Shown here in pieces: positions 55,584-64,000 of a DNA stretch of 64,000 nt. Source of the stretch: Musa acuminata AAA Group (Eukaryota; Streptophyta; Magnoliopsida; Zingiberales; Musaceae). Under the pieces are notes generated by a model that was given only the letters and a program-made list of their open reading frames with translations, was not told where the DNA came from and ran no database searches. The stretch is from assembly GCF_036884655.1 (NCBI RefSeq), contig NC_088342.1, forward strand, positions 38,537,001 through 38,601,000, in the 5' to 3' direction. The first letter of the stretch is position 1. Each line of letters starts with the position of its first letter. Position numbers and translations under genes: made by a program.

Positions 55584-56812
55584 CTGGACAAGCCACCTCA
55601 TGAACCTTTGGGTGTGTTGGGTGGTGGGTGGGTTAATCTCTTCATTGACTTCGCGCTACCACCTCGGTCCTTCTTGTTAGGGCTCGTTGGTTGGCCATGC
55701 TATTTTTTCCTCAATTTTAAAGAGTCCTATATGCTTTGATTGCTCGAAAAACATTACCATGGAGATCCATTTCTACTAGATAAAGACTGTCAATCTCACC
55801 CACTTAAACTAAGAATGGAGGAGGGAGTCGAACACTGACCCCAAAGAGAGGGGTCGATTCTAACTTATCTGTCCCAAGCCTCGCTCATTTGTAGGATAGT
55901 TGTAGACTCGAACAAAGTAATAAATATTGGTGATTTTGCTTCCACTCTGACCTACGAAGCCTCATAATCAAATTTTAAAACTTCCTAGTGGACCATGCCA
56001 AGTCCATGGGCCAACCCCCTCTACGAAGAAACAAAAATATCTTTTCTTCTAACCTTTGTTGAAAGAGAGTGCCCCAATGAAATAGCAATTGGGGTGATCA
56101 AGGAGAAAATAAGCCAATCCTTGATGCTTATAGTAAAACATGCATGTAGTAGGGTCAATGATGGGGTCATACTTCTTTTATACTTCCCTTATGCCTTGTA
56201 GGCAAAGCTTAGATTCACTCTCGGACAAAGATGACTAAATAACACCATGAAATTGGTGCCACTTAGGTAGAAGAAATTTTTCAAAAATTTAATATTTCAA
56301 TGAAGAAAGGGAGGGTGAATCTAAGCTTTGCCTACAAGGCATAAGGGAAGTATAAAAGAAGTATCAGAACTCATATGGTTGGTTGCCACGTTTGAGGCTA
56401 TCAATTCAAATTCATAAGGGATGTTCAAAACCTTCCTGATGCGGAATAGGTTGGCTTTGGAGATTCAAAAGTCAAAGTTGTATGACCTTGGCATAGATTG
56501 CGAGGTTCGACTGCTCGAGAGTCTTGCCTCAAAAGAGGTAACTTCCTTTGTGACGTTGACTTCAACCCCTTTCCTAGAGGGCGAAGTAGCGAAGGTTGAT
56601 GCCGAAGGCGACAATGGGATCTGAGAATCATTCGACCTATAGTCGGACATTAAAGATGAGCCTAACGAAGAAGTCATTTTGATGTATTGTGTGTTGTAGT
56701 GACAAGTCTGAAGACTAGGGAAAGGCTCGAGGACTCTAAGTATGTTTGAGGATCCGAGGGCTCCAAACAGGCTTGAAAGCATGGGAATGGCTAGCGAACC
56801 TATAAGCTATTT
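55584..56812. other. unassigned sequence with a 50-bp inverted repeat
   Basis: Outside the inverted repeat I find no recognisable coding or transposon sequence. 55800-55970 contains AAGAGAGGGGTCGATTC-like text without a match elsewhere in the window. Confidence 0.45.
56169..56364. repeat. perfect 50-bp inverted repeat with 96-bp loop
   Basis: The left arm 56169-56218 (ATACTTCTTTTATACTTCCC at its start) is the exact reverse complement of the right arm 56315-56364 (ending GGGAAGTATAAAAGAAGTAT). The arms are separated by 96 bp. The flanks beyond both arms do not pair. It could be a fold-back transposon, a hairpin RNA locus or a repair scar. Confidence 0.95.
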
Positions 56813-59577
56813 TGTTGAATCTCGGATTTTGATGATGAAATCAATTAATGTGTTTATGATCTAATGAACGTTTTGAGTAATGTAGGGATAACGTCGATCA
56901 GAAAAGGCAAATTGATTAAAGTAGGAGGAATCAGATGTTGGGCTGAAGCAAACATATTAGAAGATTGGATGTCGGGCTAGAGGAACGGTCAACGTATCGG
57001 CAGAAGGCTTCTGGCCGTGAATTCAAGCATCGAGCCAAGAAGATCGAACATTGCACCAAGAAGATTAGATGTTGCGAGAAGACAATATGCCGATTGGGCA
57101 ATACACTGAAGGAGAGGACAATGCGCCGATGGATCAGATGAAGCGCTAGATGAACCAATAACATGCTGGACAATAAGGATTCGCTTGTAATTAATTATGT
57201 CTAGATTGAGTTAGTTTAGAGTCTAATTAAGTTGGTTAAAAATATAATTAAGCCAACTCAATTATGGGCCAATTGGACCCAAGTTTGAGCTGTGTTGGGC
57301 TAAGTAGAAGGCCCAAATAGTGACCCAACAGGTGACACCGTCGTGGTACAACCTCCGAGATTGTGTCAGGCGGTGGTACTGCCCAAACACAGTCTCCGAG
57401 AGACTGTCAAGTGGTGGTACCATCCAGTGGCAGGGTGTCAAGCGGTGGTACCTTCCAGACTAGGCAGTGGTACCTCCCAATGTTAGTGCTACAGGCGGTG
57501 GTACCGCCATCACCCTGAAAACTAGGGATGAGACATTTTTAGGCTTCAAGTTTGAATCAACTTAAGGCCTATAAACATCCCTCTCATCCCTGGTTAAGTA
57601 ACACACAAGAATTAAGAGTGAAAAAGAAAGAAACGTTGTTGTAATCTTGTGTGAATTCCTCTCCTTCTTCTAAGTGTTAGAATAGTTTGAGAGAGGAGTA
57701 AGTGGGGGTATAAGAGTTATCTCCTAAACCCAGTAAAAAAAGAAAGAGCTGTAAAAGGTGGTTGGTCTTCGCCTATTAAAGGAAGACCGATAGTGGATGC
57801 CAATGGCCTTGATGGAGGAGGAATCGGGAGTGGATGTAGGTCACGATGACCGAACCACTATAAACTCGGTTTGCATTTACTTTGAGCAATTTACTTTTAT
57901 AGCAAAGTTGTTGGGAAATCATGGGGGGGCGACATCATATGCGCAGCGGAAGAACAAGAAAACAAAAATCCCCGATTCCCAAAAAGATGTTCGTCGTCGT
58001 GCGAATATTGGTGCGAAAAAATCCGCAAAACACAAAACTGCGTATAGAGATTGTGTTACCTAGGGAGATCGTATATCCCTGTTTCCTTGCAGATCCTTAG
58101 GAGAGGGTGAAGGAGGTCAAGCGTCCTCCTCTCTAGCGGTGATCCACACAGCAGGGTTGCGACGACGCTCCTCAAAACTCCAGGCCTGCTCTGAGGTGGA
58201 GAGGGAGAGGAGAATAGGAAAGGCAAGCAAAGACTCTAGCCTATGAGGCTGTGAATCCCTCCTATTTATAGAGATCCCGTGTCAAACCCTAATGGGTCCT
58301 TCCCTAGTGGGTATTGGATCTGCATCCAATAAGACAAGGGCTCCGTCGGATATCTCATATCCGAACCTCTACTCATCGCAATGCCTACCATATGTGTGTG
58401 ACCCTCTAGGCCCAATATCGAGCTGGCCGTGAGTCATACCTGTCAGAACTCCTTCTAACTCAGTGAATTATTATCTCTGTAATAATTCACTCGACTCATC
58501 GACTACGGACGTACTATGCCACTACGCCGTAGTCCCCAGACGATACAGGGGAATCCAATCCATTGGACCTGTCTGTCCTCAGTTACCATGTACCTATAGT
58601 CCCTCATCCATTTAATATCCCAGAGACCGTATATCGAGCATGGTGTTGTCAGACCCATACGGTTTCTACTCGAGTCTCGCTCTAATCGGATTCTCCCGGA
58701 GAACTCTTTCTCTCTCAACCCGAATGACCCTGGCCAGGGATTTGTCTGAGCAAGAACACATAGGATATTCCTCTCATGACGCCGAGAGTGGATGATCCTC
58801 TATTGACACTCAATAGCCCTCGTAAGGTCGACTACCACTCCCAATGACCAGCTGTACTAGATCTGGGGACAGCCAAACCTATAAGTCTGGTATCAAAGAG
58901 TGGAGCACTCATACAGGACATCCTTGGTGTCTCAAGTCTAAGGACCAGATACACCACTAGGACTACGGAATCGCTGTCTGACAATAAGGCATCATCAACC
59001 ATCCAGCATTCCGTAAGCGGATCAATCAGTGAACTCATTCTCCAATGAGCACCTGTACTGTATCCCTAGTGTCCCTACACGAGCAGCTATGAGACCAGCT
59101 GCATCCATCATATGGACGGGTATACAGTACACCAGTCTATCCGGTTATCACGATGTCCTTCTCGAGTAACCTATGACCGGGATTATTTAGGATATGTGTT
59201 TAAAGGTGAATCGATCTCATTATCGTGATCTCATCACGATCCGATTCCCATTGCACAAATCCAAGGACATCACAATATATATATATATATATATGCACAT
59301 ATGCAATTGTTATAAAGTGATATACGCCAAAATATAATAAGCAAAAAGATTATGTATCAAGTCACACGTGCCATCACTCACGTGATTGGCTTGCTGGGCA
59401 CCTATGACTAGCAAAACTACCTTTCCTCTTTACTGTACTTTTACTATGCCTACGCTAGCAGACGCTTTCAAGTTAACATCTTTATGAAAAGGGTTTAATC
59501 GAAATGAAATTTTCAAAACTGACGTTTTTACTACTGCACTAATTCGCCCCCTTTTTAGTACCGACTCGTTCCTAATA
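56813..59577 (+). repeat. 5' LTR of SIRE-like element (56813-63384), interrupted
   Basis: It begins TGTTGAATCTCGGATTTTG. Palindrome array 57366-57508, TATA-like TATAAACA at 57570-57577. It is interrupted at 57908 by a solo LTR and resumes at 59414, ending CCTAATA at 59577. Without the insertion it is about 1.25 kb, matching the 3' LTR. Confidence 0.88.
57909..59413 (-). mobile_element. solo copia LTR, 1505 bp, minus strand
   Basis: On the minus strand it begins TGCTAGTCATAGGTGCCC (59413) and ends GATTTCCCAACA (57909), with no internal sequence. Flanks aaagt and aaact are a target duplication with one change. It is the best complete representative of this copia LTR family here. A solo LTR arises by recombination between the two LTRs of a full element. 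Confidence 0.92.
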
Positions 59578-59592
59578 GTTGGTATCAGAGCC
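59578..59592 (+). other. primer-binding site of SIRE-like element (56813-63384)
   Basis: GTTGGTATCAGAGCC immediately after the LTR; initiator tRNA-Met type. Confidence 0.9.
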
Positions 59593-59626
59593 ACATTTTT
59601 CTCATTTGGTTTATCATCCAAGAGAA

Positions 59627-60444
59627 ATGGCTCTTTTTGGCTTTCAAGAGGGTCACTCTCTCATTCGTCCTCCCATGTTCAATGGGACGGACTTCATATA
59701 TTGGAAAACTCGAATGAGAGTTTTCTTGCTTTCCTTAAACCTTGATTTATGGAATATTATTGGAAAGAATGGAATGATTTGGGAAATAAAAGTTTTTCCT
59801 TAAATACTAGATCTATAAACGCTCTATTTTGTGCTTTGGATAAAACTGAGTTTAATCGGGTTTCTACTTACAAAATGGTTTTTGATATGTTGCACACTCT
59901 CAAAATTACACACGAATGCATTAATAGAGTAAAAGATTGTAAGATAAATCTTTTGATGCATAATTTTAAACTTTTTTATATAAAACCAAGCGAAACTATT
60001 AGAGACATGTACACTCATTTTACGGATGTCGTCAATGGTTTAAAAGCACTTGGTAAAAGTTTTTCGGATTTTGAACTTCTAAATAAAATTTTACGTTCTC
60101 TTCATAAGAACTGGGATTCAAAAGTAACTGTCATACAAGAGGCAAAAGACTTAAATAAGCTTCCACTCAAAGAATTAATTGGCTTTTTAATGACCTATGA
60201 AATGACTAATGTGGCACAAAATAAACTTGAGAACAACCTTCCAAAGAACAGGAAGGATTTCGGACTTAGAACAATTGAAGACTACTTGAGCATATGCTCA
60301 AGTGATGGTGAACTTGAACTCCTCACTATAAAACTTAAAAAATTTATTAAATATAAATTAAAGAATAAAAATAAACTTAAAAATAAATTGTCAAAGAAGA
60401 AGAGAGCACTCAAAGTGACTTGGGATAAAACTGAGTGCATCTGA
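59627..60444 (+). pseudogene. SIRE-like gag lacking the zinc knuckle
   Basis: The ATG at 59627 begins ALFGFQEGHSLIRPPMFNGT. A frameshift near 59760, with loss of a short stretch after LDLWNII, moves the frame. An open frame then runs to a stop at 60444: INALFCALDKTEFNRVS, YIKPSETIRDMYTHFTDVV, LLNKILRSLHKNWDSK, PLKELIGFLMTYEM. It ends in a lysine-rich tail (KLSKKKRALKVTWDKTE). The CCHC knuckle expected between FIKYKLK and the KKKRALK motif has been deleted in frame. The remaining gag core is the best preserved of the three SIRE-like copies. Confidence 0.87.
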
Positions 60445-62125
60445 AGACGAGGAGCAAACCGATGAAGACGAAGTTGCGAACTTTGCTTTGTTGACTCTCG
60501 TCAACGAGGTAAACAACTCAAACGAAACTCCTTTAGTTTACTTTGAAATTACTTGATGTTTTTTCATGAGTTATTTTCAATTTAGTTTAGAAAATTTATT
60601 TTTCTTGAAAATTACATGTTTAATAATGTAATGAAAATGTAAAAATTGGGATCATACTAGTAATTTTGAAAATGATAATGAAAATTACATGCTTTATGAT
60701 AAAGGAATAAAATGTTAGACTTAAATCTAATGCTTAAGATAAATCCTATGTATATTTTTAAGAAGCATTAATGTGTATCATGTTGATTTCCGTATTATTT
60801 CTTGATTTTGATTGAAGATGCTCTATAATTAATGAAATCATGATTGATTTGAAGTAATGCATAATGATTATGCTTAATAAGTTTATATTTCAAAATTATG
60901 TATGATGATTTTTGGGTAATTTATGGTTTATTGACCTTGATGATTTCAATGATGAGATTTACTCTTTTGATCTTAAACCATAATGTATGGTTTTCATACG
61001 AAAAACTTGAGCATACTTATATGAAATCAATCACTTAAATTGAAACAACTAAAACGAGGAAAATATATTTTTTTAAAACTTTTTTTCTTTATCTTATTGA
61101 TTTTGATGAATCTATTCGTATTATTTTTATGAACTTCTTAAAAGTGACTTTGTTGATTTAACAAGTTGAATGATTTGAATCATCATCTTGATTTCTCGAT
61201 ATTTGATAAATGAGATTTCTCTATGAATCAAGATCTTGTTTTTGAACTCCTATGTTTCTTCTTACCATTTTCTAAAAAGGAGATATTAATGAATCTATCT
61301 ATATCCTTTTTATGAATATTTTGAAAATAATTTTGATTTGACGTTTTGATACCATCATGATTTGAAATATTTATTATTTGGACTGATGCATGCAATAGTA
61401 TGATTTTTTGATGAAATGATGTGAAAGTCAACCATTATCCGTTTCTGAAATAATACTTTAGAATGATCATTTATCTTTGTCATGCTTTGAAAATTGTTGT
61501 AAAGGGAAAAAGAGATACAAAATTATATTCTTCCCTTCTTTTTGCCAATGACAAAGGGGGAGAAAGAATTGATATTGTGCACATCTCAAAAGAGAAGCAA
61601 ATATTGCTAACTTGCATATTTCAAGAAGCAAAAGTTGCTTTCTTGAACATCTCAAATATTGCTAGCTTATTTTTTTTTTTAAATGATGTAAAAATTTGCT
61701 AGCTTGCACAATGTAGGACTTGTTATCTTGAACATCACTAAGACTTGCTAGCTTGCAATCTCAAGAGAAGCAATAGTGCTATCTTGCCTATCTCAAGAAG
61801 CAAAATATGCTAAACTTGCACATATAGCAAAATTTACAAACTTGCAAAACTCAAAATTTTTGCTAGCTTGCATGATGATAAAACTGAAGATTATGTTTAT
61901 TATGCAATGATTTAAACTTGTATGTCTTAAAAACTTGATAGTTGTACTTCTCCTTTTTGTTGATGACAAAGGGGGAGAAGTATGATGAAGTTTTATCATA
62001 AGTTTTATGATAACATGTTGCTTGGATTTTTGAATCCAAGAGTTCTATCAAATATGTCATATTGATAGGGGGAGTTTGTTTAAACCCCATCATTAATTGG
62101 TTGTCATCATCAAAAAGAGGGAGAT
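60445..62125 (+). other. non-coding spacer with GCTAGCTTG repeats
   Basis: It starts with the acidic tail and TTTAGTTTACTTTGAAATTA also found at 39440, then AT-rich text. 61595-61870 carries the GCTAGCTTG/AAGAAGCAAAA repeats. GATGACAAAGGGGGAGAAG occurs at about 61550 and 61962, and AAAAAGAGGGAGAT precedes the 3' LTR. There is no polymerase sequence. Confidence 0.75.
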
Positions 62126-63384
62126 TGTTGAATCTCGAATTTGATGATGAAATCGATTGATGTGTTTGTGATCTAATGAGCGTTTTAAGTAACGCAAGGC
62201 TAACGTCGATCAGAAAAGGCAAATTAATTAAAGTAGGAGGAATCAGATATTGGGCCGGAGCAAACATGTCAAAAGATTAGACGTCGGGCTGGAGGAACGA
62301 TCGACGTATCGGTAGAAGGCTTCGGGCCGTGAATTCGGGCATTGAGCCAAGAAGATCGGACATTGCACCAAGAGGATTGGATGTTGCGAGAAGATAACAT
62401 GCCAATTGGGTAATACACCGAAGGAGAGAACGATGCGCCGATGGATCAAATGAAGCGTTAGATGAATCAATGACATATCGGACAACAAAGATTCGCTTGT
62501 AATCAATTATGTCTAGATCGAGTTAGTTTAGAGTCTATTTGAGTTGGTTTAGAATATAATTAAGCCAACTCAATTAGAGGCTAGTTGGGCCCAAGTTTAG
62601 GCTGTGTTAGGCCAAGTGGAAGGCCCAAACAGTGATCCAATAGGTGGCACCGTCGTGGCACAATCTCTGAGACTGTGTCAGGAGGTGGTACCGTCGGTTT
62701 GAGAGGTCATACCGCCCAGACATAGTATCTGAGAGACTATCAGGTGGTGGTACCACTAGTCTGGGTGGTGGTACCGCCCAGTGGCAGGTGGTGGTACCGC
62801 TAGGACCCCGAAAACCAGGGATGAGACATTTTTAGGCTCCAAGTTTGAATAAACTTGAGGCCTATAAATACCCCTCTCATCCCTGGTTAAATAATACATA
62901 AGAATTAAGAGTGAAAAAGAAAGAAACGCTCCTGTAATCTTGTGTGAACTCCTCTCCTTCTTTTAAGTGTTAGAATAGTTTGAGAGAGGTGTAAGTGGGG
63001 GTGTAAGGGTTATCTCCTAAACCCAGTAAAATGAGAAAGAGCTGTAAAAGGTGGTTGGTCTTCACCTATTGAAGGAAGATCGATAGTGGATGCTGGTGGC
63101 CTCGATGGAGGAGACAGAGGAGGAATCAGGAGTGGATGTAGGTCACGACGACCGAACCACTATAAACTCGGTTTGCATTTACTTTGAGTAATTTACTTTT
63201 ATAGCAAACTGCCTCTCCTCCTTACTGTGCTTTTACTATACCTACACTCGCATATGCTTTCAAGTTAACATCTTTACGAAAAGGGTTTAATCGAAATAAA
63301 TTTTTTAAAACCAACATTTTTACCGCTACACTAATTCACCGCCCCCTGCCTCCCCCTCCTCTTAGTGCCGACTCGTTCCTAACA
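62126..63384 (+). repeat. 3' LTR of SIRE-like element (56813-63384)
   Basis: It begins TGTTGAATCTCGAATTTG and ends CCTAACA. Palindrome array 62690-62800, TATA box TATAAATA at 62863-62870. Differences from the 5' LTR are mostly C/T and G/A changes. Confidence 0.9.
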
Positions 63385-63593
63385 TATTTATCATGCCTGA
63401 GCGATCATTCTCCTGATCACCTCATTGGCTAAGGCTTCAACTAATTGGATGCATGGTGCATGCACCATGAGCCATGGAAGATCAACTAAAATTAAAACAT
63501 CAAAGCCTACCAAATCGATGCGCTTATCAAGAATTAAGACCAAGCTGGTGCATGCAGTTCTACATGTCACCATCCCATGAGAAGAGAGAGCAG
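63385..63593. other. short spacer between two LTRs
   Basis: Unique-looking, with a palindrome-like GCATGGTGCATGCACCATG at about 63451. No coding sequence. Confidence 0.5.
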
Positions 63594-64000
63594 TGTTAGG
63601 ACCGAAATTGGCACTAAGAGAGCGGGTGGGGCGACGCGGTGAATTAGTGCTATCGAAAAAATTACATTAATTCAAAAATCTCATTTCGATAAAGCCCGTA
63701 TCGAAAATGATATCGAAAGTATGCTTCACTTAAAGTAAGTGTAATAAGCAATTAAAATATAAAACACTAGTAATGAAGAGCAGAAAGAGAGTGCACACCA
63801 AATTTATAGTGGTCCAGTCGTCATGATCTATGTCTACTCTTGATTCCTCCTCCGTTAAGGCCACCGGCTTCCACTATCGATCTTATTTCAACGGCAAAGA
63901 TCAACTACCCTCTTACAACCCTTTTCTCCTTTTCATATGTTTAGGAGATAATCTTTACAAGCCACTCACTACTCTAAATCAATACTTAGAGCTAGAGACA
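63594..64000 (-). repeat. SIRE-like LTR, 3' end, minus strand, runs off the window
   Basis: On the minus strand the LTR ends ...TTTCGGTCCTAACA at 63594. Inside it the text reads GCACTAATTCACCGC and, further in, the AAGGATTATCTCCTAAAC-like and GACCACTATAAATTTGG-like words of the R/U5 part of the other SIRE-like LTRs. An element on the minus strand continues to the right. Confidence 0.82.

Larger units (their letters stand above)
56813..63384 (+). mobile_element. SIRE-like non-autonomous LTR element, gag-only, target duplication tattt
   Basis: 5' LTR 56813-59577 (interrupted by a solo copia LTR), internal 59578-62125, 3' LTR 62126-63384, flanked by perfect TATTT (56808-56812 and 63385-63389). 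The interior has a primer site, a gag without zinc knuckle and a non-coding spacer with GCTAGCTTG repeats; no pol. It is the same design as 36764-42992 but belongs to a different LTR subfamily. Confidence 0.9.

Overview
The window is nuclear DNA of a flowering plant. The GC-rich first exons and the mix of SIRE/Maximus-, Tork-, Tat- and hAT-type elements fit a commelinid monocot. The repeat families look most like those of the banana order (Zingiberales), but that placement is inference from reading alone. I see no tRNA, rRNA, CRISPR or prokaryotic signals. About three quarters of the sequence is transposon-derived and largely decayed; only four or five cellular genes are visible.

Layout. 1-1003 is repeat-rich flank with a 51-bp tandem repeat. 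1004-5445 is a decayed hAT transposon (BED finger plus DUF659-type transposase on the minus strand). 5446-7200 is a remnant of a Ty3/gypsy gag-protease. 7260-9960 holds an unrecognised minus-strand transcription unit. 10389-10985 encodes a chloroplast, membrane-anchored rubredoxin (RBD1 type). 11744-24838 is a single minus-strand gene for a peroxisomal hotdog thioesterase (DHNAT type). Its exon 3 lies 12.5 kb from exons 1-2, because intron 2 carries an 11.5-kb Tat-type gypsy element that itself carries a young 3.5-kb Tork copia element lacking reverse transcriptase. 26613-26894 and 28157-28465 are two small plant-specific protein genes, each with a clear TATA box.

From about 29 kb to the right edge the window is a retrotransposon nest. 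It contains four sizeable pieces of one copia LTR family (29653-31309, 33314-34930, 45385-46993 and a solo LTR at 57909-59413), plus a truncated fragment at 54706-55583. It also contains three SIRE-like elements: 36764-42992, 46994-54178 and 56813-63384. The first sits inside the integrase gene of the old copia element with a perfect 5-bp target duplication (cctac). The third has target duplication tattt and carries the solo LTR inside its own 5' LTR.

Most unusual signal. The SIRE-like elements keep gag or part of it and have lost pol. Their LTRs carry arrays of the palindromic motif GGYGGTACCRCC. In all seven LTR copies that can be read, the last palindrome lies 61-63 bp before the TATA box, which suggests an array-type promoter. 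The middle element (46994-54178) also has a palindrome array and a TATA-like site in front of an accessory ORF inside the element. A perfect 50-bp inverted repeat at 56169-56364 is a second structure not explained by any feature.
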